Positions 29,825-38,980 of a stretch of DNA of 42,922 nt are shown in pieces. How positions within the stretch are numbered: position 1 is the first letter of the stretch; the number at the start of each line of letters is the position of its first letter. The notes under the pieces were generated by a model. The model searched no databases, was not told where the DNA came from, and worked only from the letters and a program-made list of their open reading frames with translations. The DNA is from a virus: IMG/VR virus record IMGVR_UViG_3300021067_000004, positions 1 to 42,922 of that record. One strand, 5' to 3'. The translations under genes were made by a program, and so were the position numbers.

Positions 29825-32800
29825 GTGGCCATCACCGTCCTAGACAGCGGGTCGTCTGCCGTCGTGGCAGCGGCCGAGCTGACCATCAACGTCACGGTCA
29901 GCGCGGGCAGCGGCAATCGCAAGCTGCTCGTCGCGCTTGCGTGCGAAGGCGACATCGAGTTCAGCGCCGTCACGTTCAACGGCCAGAACCTCGTGTCGCT
30001 CGGGCTTGAGGTGCCAGATTCGCACGGGCTGAGCGATGACGGGCTCGGCCAAGGCATCTTCTGGGAGCAGTTCGAGGGCGGCATGCCCGCGCCCGGGACG
30101 CATGCGATCACTACGACGGTTACGGGGGGCACTGGAGGCGAGGGGCGGCTCTTCTACTGGCTCATTGACGGGGCGCGTCAGGACCAGATTGCCGAGGGCG
30201 CCAACGCCGCGCAGGGCAACAGCGGGACGACCCAGGCGACCACCTCAACGACCATCTCGAGCGCGAGCGCCGACGGCTTCCTGGCCTCGGTCTTCTACCG
30301 CAACGACAACGCTACCAGCATCAACCTGACCTCGCCGACGCCAACCGCGCAGACCACGGACCTCACGTGCTCGGGCGGCGGCCGGCTCCGTGGCGCCCAC
30401 AAGCTTGAGGGGCTGACCGCGGGGAGCAACACGGTCACCTGGACGACTCAGGCCTCCGGCCAGCAGCGGCGCGCGCTCAGCGCCGTCACCGTCCAGCCGA
30501 TCTCGGGCGCGAGTCTGACCATCGGGACCGCGGCGTTCGCTTCCGGCGCCGCTACGGTATCCTCCACGGCGTCCCGCGGGCGCGCAGCATCGGTGGTCGC
30601 ATTCGTCGCCGGAGCCGCTACGGTGGCCGCTACGGCCTCGCACGGGCTACCGGTCCCTGTGGCCGCATTCGCTGCCGGCTCGGCGACAATGGCCGTCACG
30701 GCCGAGAGCGCGCACCCCATCTCGGTGGCCGCATTCACCGCGGGACCAGCCAGCCTCTCGGCCACCCTGCTCGCGGCCAACACCATCGGGACCGCGGCAT
30801 TCGTTGCCGGGAGTGCCTCGCTCGAGACGAGCGCGACGGTGACCGGGAACCGGTCGGTCGACAGCGCCGCCTTCGCCGCCGGGAGCGCTAGCCTGGCCGC
30901 TTCCGTGTCCCGAGGCCGAGCTGTGTCGAGCGCGAGCTTCGCCGCCGGTGCGGCCACCTTCTCCGCCGAGACCGACATCACGGTCGAGCGGCTCGTCTCG
31001 GTCGCCGCTTTCGAGGCGAGCGCCGCGAGCATGTCGGTCACGGCCTCGTCTCCGCGCCGGATGCTCTGCAACCACCCGCGGCCCAAGCTGAACCTGCCCG
31101 GCTACACGCCTCCGCGCCTGCCGTGGCAGCCTCCGACGTTCCTGCCCACGGCCACTGTCTCTGATCTGGCTCGGGCGCTCACAGAGCAGTTCCGGGGTGT
31201 CTACGCCGTGCTCCAACAGCTCGGGCAGCGCCGCGCCGTCGTCCCGCTCCTCGAGGACATCGACGCGCGTGCTGGCCAGGTCATCGTCGGCGTCGGGGCA
31301 GGCCAGACCATCCTGCTACCCGAGGGCATCGACGGCGAGCTCGGCCAGGTCAGCATCGTCCTGACCGACGTGTCCGAGCCGGTGAACGTCGTCAACCCGG
31401 ATGGGACTTTCCTCACGCTCGGCCAGGCCGGCGCCTACGACTTCATCACGGGCACTCCCGAGGTCTACCAGACGAGCCCGGGCGGCAGCGTCGTGGCGGG
31501 CGGAGTGCCCACGGACAGGCTGCTCGGGCGCGACTCGGCAGGAACCGGACCGGTCGAATTCATCGCGGCCGGTACGGGTCTCGAGTTCAGCGGTGTCGGC
31601 GCGATCCGCATCTCTGCGGCGGCAGCTGGAGCGGGCCTCACAGGCGGCGCAGGAAGCGCTCTGGCAGTCGGCGCGGGTGACGGCATCGACATCTCCGCCG
31701 ACGCGATAGCGGTAGACGTGGGCGACCTGGCAGGCGCGGGCCTGGAAAACGACGGCTCCAACAATCTCCGGATCGCGTCGAGTGCCGCCGGAGCTGGCCT
31801 GACAGGGGGCAGCGGTGCCGCTCTGGCCGTGGGGGCTGGTGATGGCATCGATGTAGCCGCCGATTCCGTGTCCGTCGACATCAGCGACGTGATCGACAAC
31901 GTCACTATCGAGTCGTCATCCAATAACGCTCGTCGCGCGGCCCTGACCGGATTCGCTGCCGCCAACGCGGGCAGCAATCAGACGACCAGTGCCGAGCCCA
32001 TCGTGACCTTCAGCGCCAGCTCGAACATGAGCAACGAGCGGGTGCTGAGCGATGGCACGAACACGACGATCAGTACGGCTGTAGCCGGCCAGATCAGCGT
32101 AACGGTCGACGACTATCCGCTCTCAGGGCTCGCTGACCAACCGGCGGAGACATTCGTCGGAAACTTCACAGCCAGCAGCGCGGCGCCCACCGCACGCGCC
32201 GGCAGCTCGGTCGCTGGAGCAGGCCTGACTTACGCAGCCGGTGGAACGCTGGCCGTCGGTGCCGGTACGGGAGTGACCGTCAATGCCAACGACGTACAGC
32301 TGAGCACCGTCACCGCGGAGACGTTCTTTGGGAATTTCACCGCGTCCACGGCGGCCCCGAGCGCTCGCGCGGGCTCGAGCGTGGCTGGTGCTGGGCTCAC
32401 GTACACGGCTGGCGGCACTCTCGCTGTGGGAGCTGGCACCGGCGTCACGGTAAACGCCAACGACATCGCGGTAACCACCCCGCTCTCAGATGGTGACAAG
32501 GGGCACATCACCGTCTCCAACAACGGGGCCACGTTCACCATCGACGCGGGCGCTGTGGGCACGGTGGAGCTGTCTGCGACCGTAGCCGGCGCGGGTCTTA
32601 CGGGCGGCGGAGGGACAGCGCTTGCGGTCGGAGCAGGCACGGGAATCACCGTGAATGCCAACGATGTCGAGGTGACGACGCCGCTGACCGACGGCGGCAA
32701 GGGACACATCACAGTCTCGGGCAACGGCACCTCCTGGACCATCGATGCCAACGCCGTCGGCAACGTCGAGTTGAACGACATGGCCGAGGCGACTCTGAAG

Positions 32801-34018
32801 GGGCGCGACGCCAACGCCGGCACTGGCAACCCGCAAGACCTATCAGGCTCGCAGGTTGGAGACATCATCCGATTCTCGACCATCGAGGATGGTCCGACGT
32901 CGGTTGGCACCTATGAGCCCACGCTCAACAGCGAGACGACCATCTACCGCATCAACCCGAACAGCGTGGACATCACGTTCACCGGCTTCGCGTTCTCTGG
33001 CGGCAACACGGGCAAGGTCTTCTTGCTCATCAAGCAGGGCGGAGACGGGCGCTGCATCGTCCAACACAACTCGGGAAGCACGACGGCGAATGGTGCATTC
33101 ACGCCTTACGAACAGGACTTCATCCTGTCCGGCGCCAACACATGCGCCATACTCTGGTACCAAAGCAGCTCTAGCCGTTGGAACATCACGGGCGCCAAGA
33201 TTGCTGATCGCGATTACGGAGACATCACCGTTAGCGACAACGGCGATACGTGGACCATAGACACAGGCGTCGCAGGCTCCGGGCTCACCGGCGGCGGCGG
33301 CAGCGCGCTAGCAGTCGGCGCGGGGACACACATCACGGTCAACGCCAACGACGTTGCCGTGAACGTCTCCACGCTGGTTCCGGCCATCGACAGCACCAGC
33401 GTCATCGCCAGCGGCAGCGTGCTTCACCGCGCGGCGCTGACCGGCGCCGTTACCGCGTCTCAGAACAGCAACGCGACAGTGTTCGGCGCGTCCGCGAGCG
33501 GAGCCGGGCTCACCGGTGGCGGCACCGCCGTGCTCGCCGTGGGCGCGGGAACGGGAATCACTGTCTCGGCCGATGCCGTGGCAGTCAACACCGCAACGGA
33601 CTTCACTTTCACCGGGAGCAACAGCTTCGACGGGAACACCGCATTTCAGGGCGGCGTGTTCCTCGGAAGCTTCCTTCGGTACGCCGGGATCCTGAGCGTC
33701 ACCATCAGCTCGGACCAGAACAATTGGTCGCCTACCGGAATAGACGAGGTCTCGGTCATCCGAGTCACCGCCAGCGGCGGCAATCGGACGATCACTGGCA
33801 TCGTGCCGCCGCTCCACAGCACCGTGCTCGTGATCATCAACGTCGGCACGAATCTAGTGACGCTCGCGAGCCAGAGCGGGCTCAGTACCTCGACGAACAG
33901 ATTCGTTCACAACATGGATTCGCCGGCTCTCGCGGAGAACGAGACGGTTACGATCTGGTACGACAATACCACCCAGCGATGGCGGTTCATCGCCTTCTGC
34001 GGCTCGCTGAACGTGTGA
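29825..34018 (+). CDS. Giant repetitive tail fibre protein
   Basis: 1397 aa from GTG 29825. The N-terminal domain (1-235) is beta-rich and probably attaches to the virion. Next are eight 22-24-residue repeats starting AAF-x-AG (236-412), a region near 420-560 with LARALTEQFRGVYAVLQQLGQR and beta-helix-like sequence, then many copies of a fibre motif AGAGLTGG-x-GTALAVGAGTG (about 600-1260) alternating with TVSNNGATFTIDA-type segments. A final domain (1265-1397) resembles a receptor-binding head (FLRYAGILSVTISSDQN). Such Gly-rich beta-helical repeats are typical of trimeric host-recognition fibres. The repeats could vary in number between relatives. Confidence 0.8.
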   Translation: MAITVLDSGSSAVVAAAELTINVTVSAGSGNRKLLVALACEGDIEFSAVTFNGQNLVSLGLEVPDSHGLSDDGLGQGIFWEQFEGGMPAPGTHAITTTVTGGTGGEGRLFYWLIDGARQDQIAEGANAAQGNSGTTQATTSTTISSASADGFLASVFYRNDNATSINLTSPTPTAQTTDLTCSGGGRLRGAHKLEGLTAGSNTVTWTTQASGQQRRALSAVTVQPISGASLTIGTAAFASGAATVSSTASRGRAASVVAFVAGAATVAATASHGLPVPVAAFAAGSATMAVTAESAHPISVAAFTAGPASLSATLLAANTIGTAAFVAGSASLETSATVTGNRSVDSAAFAAGSASLAASVSRGRAVSSASFAAGAATFSAETDITVERLVSVAAFEASAASMSVTASSPRRMLCNHPRPKLNLPGYTPPRLPWQPPTFLPTATVSDLARALTEQFRGVYAVLQQLGQRRAVVPLLEDIDARAGQVIVGVGAGQTILLPEGIDGELGQVSIVLTDVSEPVNVVNPDGTFLTLGQAGAYDFITGTPEVYQTSPGGSVVAGGVPTDRLLGRDSAGTGPVEFIAAGTGLEFSGVGAIRISAAAAGAGLTGGAGSALAVGAGDGIDISADAIAVDVGDLAGAGLENDGSNNLRIASSAAGAGLTGGSGAALAVGAGDGIDVAADSVSVDISDVIDNVTIESSSNNARRAALTGFAAANAGSNQTTSAEPIVTFSASSNMSNERVLSDGTNTTISTAVAGQISVTVDDYPLSGLADQPAETFVGNFTASSAAPTARAGSSVAGAGLTYAAGGTLAVGAGTGVTVNANDVQLSTVTAETFFGNFTASTAAPSARAGSSVAGAGLTYTAGGTLAVGAGTGVTVNANDIAVTTPLSDGDKGHITVSNNGATFTIDAGAVGTVELSATVAGAGLTGGGGTALAVGAGTGITVNANDVEVTTPLTDGGKGHITVSGNGTSWTIDANAVGNVELNDMAEATLKGRDANAGTGNPQDLSGSQVGDIIRFSTIEDGPTSVGTYEPTLNSETTIYRINPNSVDITFTGFAFSGGNTGKVFLLIKQGGDGRCIVQHNSGSTTANGAFTPYEQDFILSGANTCAILWYQSSSSRWNITGAKIADRDYGDITVSDNGDTWTIDTGVAGSGLTGGGGSALAVGAGTHITVNANDVAVNVSTLVPAIDSTSVIASGSVLHRAALTGAVTASQNSNATVFGASASGAGLTGGGTAVLAVGAGTGITVSADAVAVNTATDFTFTGSNSFDGNTAFQGGVFLGSFLRYAGILSVTISSDQNNWSPTGIDEVSVIRVTASGGNRTITGIVPPLHSTVLVIINVGTNLVTLASQSGLSTSTNRFVHNMDSPALAENETVTIWYDNTTQRWRFIAFCGSLNV
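30530..31060 (+). repeat. Eight 22-24-residue AAF-x-AG repeats in fibre gene
   Basis: Consecutive in-frame units beginning AAFASG, VAFVAG, AAFAAG, AAFTAG, AAFVAG, AAFAAG, ASFAAG and AAFEAS, each followed by Ala/Thr/Ser strands. DNA copies are diverged, so old or under purifying selection. Confidence 0.8.
31620..33580 (+). repeat. LTGG-LAVGAG cassette repeats in fibre gene
   Basis: Repeated coding cassettes for GAGLT(G/Y), three to six residues, LAVGAG(T/D)G(I/V), then a short strand; about eight copies, some paired with near-identical SAAPTARAGSSVAGAGLTYA-type modules (32160-32460). Confidence 0.75.
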
Positions 34019-34020
34019 GG

Positions 34021-34350
34021 TCAGATTGCGCTACAGGGCCCCCACGACGTGCAGTAACCCGTTACGCGATCATAGATCGTGGTCTGGCAAACGCGCTCGT
34101 CCGGGTAAGACACGAGCGCTTCCTCGAACGTCAACCCGCACCAGTTGTCGTCCTCGGGCTCCGGCGCGCTCTCGCCTTCGGTCCCGCACTCCTCTGAAGG
34201 TGCATCCTCCTCGAGGCATGCGCCGTAATCGGCTGACCCTGGCGATGAGTAATCACCATACGCCGGGGGGGATGCGCATGCAGGCAGCATCGCCAGGGCC
34301 AACAGGAAGATACTCTGTAGGACAACCGAGGTCTTGGCAACGTGTTTCAT
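34021..34350 (-). CDS. Small lipoprotein (possible lysogenic-conversion factor)
   Basis: 109 aa. Signal peptide with n-region Lys/His, hydrophobic core (VVLQSIFLLALAML) and lipobox LPAC (Cys26), so likely lipid-anchored. The mature part is acidic and has five further Cys (YGACLEED, SEECGTE, DNWCGLTFEEAL, VCQTT, YCTSWGPC). Its start overlaps the stop of the upstream minus-strand gene. Convergent with the fibre gene, two bases from its stop. Resembles host-type lipoproteins more than virion proteins. Could alter the cell surface of lysogens or act in lysis as an outer spanin, though the latter are usually Pro-rich and beside endolysin. Confidence 0.65.
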   Translation of the reverse strand: MKHVAKTSVVLQSIFLLALAMLPACASPPAYGDYSSPGSADYGACLEEDAPSEECGTEGESAPEPEDDNWCGLTFEEALVSYPDERVCQTTIYDRVTGYCTSWGPCSAI

Positions 34351-34616
34351 GGCTCACACACCTGTTCGTTGGCGCGGTTCAGCCAGCATTTGCGGCCATC
34401 CCACGCGATATAGGTCTCGTAACGCAAAAGACGGCGCGGCTCTTTAACGTCGCGCAGAGACTCGACTTTGGGTGGCTCAGGCAGCGCCGGTGTCGGTGCA
34501 ACGGCGGCCACGGTTGGCACGGGTCGAACACCATCGGCGCGTACCGCTGTGCGGCAGATCACGCGCCCACCGAACAGTAGGGCACCCATCGCGAGAGTCA
34601 GCGCCAGTCGCTTCAT
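34347..34616 (-). CDS. Small exported protein paired with the lipoprotein
   Basis: 89 aa from ATG 34616 (MKRLALTLAMGALLFGG, a Sec signal or anchor). The mature region is Pro/Ala-rich then RLLRYETYIAWDGRKCWLN with two Cys. An upstream in-frame ATG at 34640 lies within the TGTAATGAC motif and is less likely the start. Overlaps the lipoprotein by 4 bases, forming a two-gene operon against the surrounding late genes. Confidence 0.6.
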   Translation of the reverse strand: MKRLALTLAMGALLFGGRVICRTAVRADGVRPVPTVAAVAPTPALPEPPKVESLRDVKEPRRLLRYETYIAWDGRKCWLNRANEQVCEP

Positions 34617-34635
34617 GCCCAGAGCATGGCCGACT

Positions 34636-34646
34636 GTCATTACAAT
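34636..34646. promoter_or_regulatory. GTCATTACAAT operator motif before the exported-protein operon
   Basis: Exact match to the 11-mer at 10951 and 18027. Lies 19 bases upstream of the minus-strand gene start and seven bases from late promoter element 2, so binding could influence both directions. Confidence 0.5.
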
Positions 34647-34652
34647 GCAAGG

Positions 34653-34708
34653 CCTACGTCTTTCATGCAGTGTCCTCGTTTGACGTAGGCGTTCCGCGCA
34701 GGTACGCT
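34653..34708 (+). promoter_or_regulatory. Late promoter/operator element 2 (lysis and nozzle operon)
   Basis: CCTACGTC (34653-34660), 21 nt, GACGTAGG (34682-34689). TTGACG (34680-34685), 17 nt, TACGCT (34703-34708), the best -10 of the three copies. About 33 of 37 bases agree with element 1. Confidence 0.65.
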
Positions 34709-34732
34709 TCAGTAAAGGAGTCCTCCACAGCC

Positions 34733-34984
34733 ATGCTCTTCCCGCAAACCCCCAGTCCCGCTCGACAAATCACCCTTGGTGCGGCGCTCAGCCTGCTCGT
34801 GTTTGGCGCTCTTCTGTTCACCTTTGGCGCATGCAGTCAAAGCATCAACAGGGCGGTGGTCGAGTGCAAGCTTAACGCTCTGCGCGCGCTCCCGGACGAC
34901 CCGATGATGGTCACGCCGTACGATGCGGTCGACCTGATTCACCGGATCAAGGCGTGCCACGCGCCGGACGGCGGCTCGCAATGA
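34733..34984 (+). CDS. Small membrane/lipoprotein in lysis cassette
   Basis: 83 aa from ATG 34733; AAAGGAG 12 bases upstream. A hydrophobic segment (about 14-33, GAALSLLVFGALLFTFGAC) ends in a Cys that could be lipidated (FGAC), followed by a helical soluble part. First gene after late promoter element 2 and two genes before the endolysin. Holin or spanin component are the likeliest roles; neither is proven. Confidence 0.6.
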   Translation: MLFPQTPSPARQITLGAALSLLVFGALLFTFGACSQSINRAVVECKLNALRALPDDPMMVTPYDAVDLIHRIKACHAPDGGSQ

Positions 34985-35352
34985 GCGGCCAGCAGCCGGC
35001 AACGCGGGAGCCGTTTCGCTACGCCGAGGATTACGAGCCGTACAGCGAGCAGACGGTCAACGAGGCCATCCCGCTCATCACTCCAGTCCAGCGCTACATG
35101 CTGGAGGGGCTCGACAAGATCTCAAAGGCGCAGGGCGTAACGAACGAAAGGCTCAACGGAGTTGAGGCCACGCTTACCGCGATTGTGCCGCGTCTGGAGC
35201 AGCTCGAGAAGCATGCGGCGTGGTGGCAGAAGGGCGTGGCCGTGTTCAAGTACGCCGCCTTTGGACTCGCGACTCGTTACTTCCCCGAGCTCGCGGCGAG
35301 CGTCGCGAAGTACGCGCCAGCCATCCTCGACGCGGCGGGCAAGGCGCCATGA
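34981..35352 (+). CDS. Holin candidate
   Basis: 123 aa, ATGA overlap. The N-terminal 80 residues are a soluble helix (LEGLDKISKAQGVTNERLNG); residues about 84-115 (WWQKGVAVFKYAAFGLATRY, then FPELAASVAKYAPAIL) form a moderately hydrophobic, aromatic helix pair. Directly before the endolysin, so holin or pinholin is reasonable, though hydrophobicity is weak for a true membrane protein. Confidence 0.45.
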   Translation: MSGQQPATREPFRYAEDYEPYSEQTVNEAIPLITPVQRYMLEGLDKISKAQGVTNERLNGVEATLTAIVPRLEQLEKHAAWWQKGVAVFKYAAFGLATRYFPELAASVAKYAPAILDAAGKAP

Positions 35353-35762
35353 TCAAGCTCGGTAAGGTCAGCCAAAACAACCTGGAAACCTGTCACCCGA
35401 AGCTTCGCCAGCTGGTGACCGAGTTGGCGCGTCGAGTCCCCAAGGCGCTCGATTTCTCGGTCACATGCGGGCATCGGGGCGAGAGGGAGCAGAACGAAGC
35501 GCTCGAGTCGGGATGGTCCACGAAAGCATGGCCAGACTCGCTCCACAACAAGGAGCCGAGCCTGGCCGTCGACCTGGCCCCGTATCCCGTCGACTGGAAG
35601 GACAGGGCGCAATTTGCGCGACTAGCGGGCTACGTCCAAGCGGTTGCGGATGATCTTGGCATCAAGATCAGATGGGGTGGCGACTGGGACCAGGATGGTC
35701 GCACCGCAGACGAGCGATTCGTCGACATGCCTCACTTCGAGCTCGCCAAGGGGGAGTGGTGA
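35349..35762 (+). CDS. Endolysin, M15/VanY-type peptidase
   Basis: 137 aa, start overlapping the preceding gene. Zinc ligands of the M15 (L-Ala-D-Glu or D-Ala-D-Ala) family: H66 and D75 in LHNKEPSLAVDLAP, H129 in DMPHFEL with catalytic Glu before it likely D126/E122 region. TCGHRGEREQNEALESG (39-55) matches the family's substrate-binding loop. A compact globular endolysin without a cell-wall binding domain or signal peptide, as in T5-like enzymes of Gram-negative phages; release needs a holin. Confidence 0.85.
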   Translation: MIKLGKVSQNNLETCHPKLRQLVTELARRVPKALDFSVTCGHRGEREQNEALESGWSTKAWPDSLHNKEPSLAVDLAPYPVDWKDRAQFARLAGYVQAVADDLGIKIRWGGDWDQDGRTADERFVDMPHFELAKGEW

Positions 35763-35992
35763 ACTGGTCCCCGCTGTTCCTCAAGGCCGCGCCGGTTGCG
35801 CTCAAGGTCATCGACTTCGGATTCGCTGTGGCGCAGAAGGCCGTCGACTGGAACGACGCGCGGCTCGCGCGCAAGCGCAAGGCGAAGCAGTGGGCCGAGA
35901 CGCCCAGCGTCATTCGCGGCTGCGCGCGCTGCAACGAGATCGCCTACACGCCGGGCCAAGTGGCGTGCTCCAAGTGCGGAGGCCTGCTCTGA
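35759..35992 (+). CDS. Small zinc-ribbon protein of lysis cassette
   Basis: 77 aa from GTG 35759 (GTGA overlap with endolysin). An N-terminal amphipathic or membrane-associating helix (FLKAAPVALKVIDFGFAVAQ), basic middle (RLARKRKAKQW) and C-terminal ribbon CARC...CSKCG (about 55-74). Unknown role; tight coupling to the endolysin suggests lysis control or simply co-expression. Confidence 0.55.
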   Translation: MNWSPLFLKAAPVALKVIDFGFAVAQKAVDWNDARLARKRKAKQWAETPSVIRGCARCNEIAYTPGQVACSKCGGLL

Positions 35993-35995
35993 GCC

Positions 35996-38980
35996 ATGCC
36001 CGTTGAGCTGCTGAACATCCCGCTGAACAGCGGCGCTCGTGAGGACCTGGACAGCAAGCTCTTGCCCGAGGGCTTGCTGAGGTCACTCACCAATGGCCGG
36101 CTGCGCAAGGGGGGCGAGATTGGCGTGCGGCACGGCTACCGCGCGCTGGGCTCCGCCTGCTTTGGCGGCGGCGTGCTCAAAGCGTTCGATCTGGTGAGCC
36201 ACAACGAGACGCTGCTGGCACTCGGCAGCGAGCGCAGCGCCGCGGGCGGCCCGGAGAAGGTGTTCACCTGGAACGAGAATACGAGCCAGTGGAAGGGCGA
36301 GGAGACGGGCTCGCGCCCGAGGGCGTTCAGCGCTATCAGCGAGCTCGAGCAGGTGTTCCGTCCGCCGTTCGTGAAAGTCGACGAGGATCAGTTCTATGAC
36401 ATCGCCTACGCAAACAACCACGTGGCGCTCGTGTACGAAGATCACGGCGACAGCGGCAACGTCATCGTCCACATCTTCGACCCAGACAACGGAAGCGTAC
36501 TGTTCTCGACCACGGTCGCATCACGCACCCATCCGCGGGTGGTGGGTGTGGGATCCGTGTTCGTCTTTGCTTGGCAAGACAGTTCCGACGACGTGCGCGC
36601 CGCGACGTTCACGGTGGGAAGCAGCACAGCCCTTTCCGCCGAGACCGTGCTGCACAGCACCGGAACGGTGGGAGACGGTATTGACCTTGCCCCCGTGGCT
36701 GGTGCCTCCGAGTTCATCCTTCTCGTTGTCCGTTCAGACACATCCGTCTGCACCATTCGACGGTGCACTACCGCTCTATCGGTGTCAGCAACGGGCACGC
36801 TGACCTCCACGGACGTGAGCCTGGCGAGCGTCGCGAGCGCGACGGGCACCGCCGGAACCGTCGTCGCCTACGTCGACACGAGCGGCAACTACGAGGTTGA
36901 GAGCTTCAACACGTCAACGCTTGCGAGCACGGTTGGGCCGACGACGCTGTTCGGTGGCGCGACCGGCACGCGCGTCCCGGCGATAGTCCTCAAGAGCTCG
37001 ACGGAGTTCGTCGCCGCGGCAGCGATTCCCGACACCGTAGACCAGCAGGTCAAAGTTGACGTCCGGAACCTCTCCGATCATGTCGCGAGTGCCACGAATA
37101 CCTTCCGGGAGGTGTCCCTCCAGTCGAAGCCGTTCGTAAGCCCGGACGGTCTCTTCGTCGGGGCGCTGAGCCCATACGCCGGCGAAACACTCCTCGCGTT
37201 CACCGGCATCTTCGACCTGGAGCACGGGCGGGGGTATGAATGCGCGCACCATCGCGGCATTGCGCTCGATGCGCTTCCCTCGTGGCTCGGCAGCGTCGCC
37301 ACCGACGGGACCCGCTACTGGGGCGTGTTCCCGGTCACAGACCTGAATTGCCAGCACACGCCTGTCGTCATGCAATGGCGGTGCATGAGCCCGGAGCGTC
37401 GGCAGACAGCGAGCCTCGGTGGGCTCCTGTTCGTAGCTGGCGGATTCGTAGGATGCTGGGACGGGACTCGGTTCGTCGAGGCCGGGTACTTCGACACGCC
37501 CATCATCGAGTCGGCCACACCGAGCGACGGCAACGGCTCTCTCACATCGGGCTCGCTCTACGTCTATGCCGTCGCGTATGAATGGTACGACGCGCAGGGT
37601 AACCGGCATCTCTCGCCGGTCAGCGACGATGTGAACGTGGTCACCGGCGCGAGCGATGACATGGTCACGCTCGTCGTCTCGACGCCGCACTCGCTGCGCG
37701 TTAGCCAGAGCGCGGACACGGGCGGCAAGGTCATCGTATACCGAACTAAGGTGGCGCCAGATCGCTCCAAGCGGAGAACGACTTTCGCGTTCAGCACATC
37801 GAGCTTTGCTCAATCGATCACCATCGAAGATTCGTCGTCCGATGCCGAGATATCTACGCAGGAAGTGATCTACACGCAAGGCTCGCGCGGCACGCTATCG
37901 GTTCCGCGGCAACACGAGGCGCCGTACCCGGCCCAGTACCTTTGCCCTGGCTCAGCGCGCATCTCCAGCGCTGGATTGCCGAACCAGAGCGAGTGGCAGC
38001 GCAGCAAACGGTTTTTCCCGAGTGAGCCTATTGAGTGGTCATCCACTCCTGGGCATTTCGGGACCATCACAGGCCGAACCACGGCCGTTTTCTCACAGGA
38101 CGATGTTGATTATGTCGCGAGCCGCTCGGAGGTATTCGTCGTTGGTGGAGTGGGTCCAGACGACAACGGAAATGGCGAATTCGATGCCCCGCGCGCCATC
38201 CCTGGAGACGCAGTTGGCGTCATTGACTGGCGCAGTATCCTGCGAACTGCCAGCGGTACTTGGTTCCAAGCCTATCCCGATCGTCTGTATCTTCTGCCCC
38301 GTGGAGGAGGCGCAGCTCAATGGCTTAGCCAAGCAGTCCGAGATACTCTCTCGGCTCACCCGGTCATCGTCGGAGCCGCCATCTCCGGAGTCGATGACAC
38401 CGCTGTTTGGGCTTGCAACGATGCCGCAGGGACCTCTCGCCGACTCGTCTGCACCGATCTGCGAAACGGCGCCTGGTACGTTGACGATCTGAGCGAGCTA
38501 CCGAGCGGCGTCATCCAGAGCATCTGCGAACACCAGGGCCGTATCCACCTGGTCATCGATGGGCTCGTCTATCGGCAGGACACGACATTCCCGGCCACCT
38601 CGTTCATCCCGATGACGCTCATCACGGGCAGCGTCGCCCCAAGCGGAACCGAGGGATACTGCAAGCTGAAAGGCTTCATCTCGACCGGCAAGCATAGGGC
38701 TCGCCACAAGCTGGAGGGAGATGTGAGCTTCGATGACGGCGTGACGTTCGGCACGGCCGGGCAATGCGTCACGGCGCCGGTGACCATCGACACGGGATAC
38801 TCGGCGGACGACACCGTGAGCAAGTCGTGGCGGCCTAAGCGGCGTAAAGGTGACCGCTTCGTGCTACGATTGCGCACCACCGAGGACTCTGGCGCGAGCG
38901 AGGGCGAGACGCTCTCCAGCATCACGCTGGAGGTCATCCGGAAGCGCAAGAGCCGCCGCAGCGCGGCGAAGGGAACGTGA
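35996..38980 (+). CDS. Tail nozzle / tubular protein B-like
   Basis: 994 aa. The opening PLNSGAREDLDSKLLPEG, LLRSLTNGRLRKGGEIGVRHGYRAL matches the conserved start of podoviral nozzle proteins (T7 gp12 type: G-x-D, LP-x-G, L-x-N-x-R, KGG-x-x-x-R-x-GY). The rest is almost entirely beta with repeated strands of Thr/Val/Ser, consistent with beta-propeller-like blades, and a basic C-terminus (RKRKSRRSAAKG). It should extend the adaptor ring as the tail tube. Strong by its N-terminal motif, less sure over the remainder. Confidence 0.72.
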   Translation: MPVELLNIPLNSGAREDLDSKLLPEGLLRSLTNGRLRKGGEIGVRHGYRALGSACFGGGVLKAFDLVSHNETLLALGSERSAAGGPEKVFTWNENTSQWKGEETGSRPRAFSAISELEQVFRPPFVKVDEDQFYDIAYANNHVALVYEDHGDSGNVIVHIFDPDNGSVLFSTTVASRTHPRVVGVGSVFVFAWQDSSDDVRAATFTVGSSTALSAETVLHSTGTVGDGIDLAPVAGASEFILLVVRSDTSVCTIRRCTTALSVSATGTLTSTDVSLASVASATGTAGTVVAYVDTSGNYEVESFNTSTLASTVGPTTLFGGATGTRVPAIVLKSSTEFVAAAAIPDTVDQQVKVDVRNLSDHVASATNTFREVSLQSKPFVSPDGLFVGALSPYAGETLLAFTGIFDLEHGRGYECAHHRGIALDALPSWLGSVATDGTRYWGVFPVTDLNCQHTPVVMQWRCMSPERRQTASLGGLLFVAGGFVGCWDGTRFVEAGYFDTPIIESATPSDGNGSLTSGSLYVYAVAYEWYDAQGNRHLSPVSDDVNVVTGASDDMVTLVVSTPHSLRVSQSADTGGKVIVYRTKVAPDRSKRRTTFAFSTSSFAQSITIEDSSSDAEISTQEVIYTQGSRGTLSVPRQHEAPYPAQYLCPGSARISSAGLPNQSEWQRSKRFFPSEPIEWSSTPGHFGTITGRTTAVFSQDDVDYVASRSEVFVVGGVGPDDNGNGEFDAPRAIPGDAVGVIDWRSILRTASGTWFQAYPDRLYLLPRGGGAAQWLSQAVRDTLSAHPVIVGAAISGVDDTAVWACNDAAGTSRRLVCTDLRNGAWYVDDLSELPSGVIQSICEHQGRIHLVIDGLVYRQDTTFPATSFIPMTLITGSVAPSGTEGYCKLKGFISTGKHRARHKLEGDVSFDDGVTFGTAGQCVTAPVTIDTGYSADDTVSKSWRPKRRKGDRFVLRLRTTEDSGASEGETLSSITLEVIRKRKSRRSAAKGT

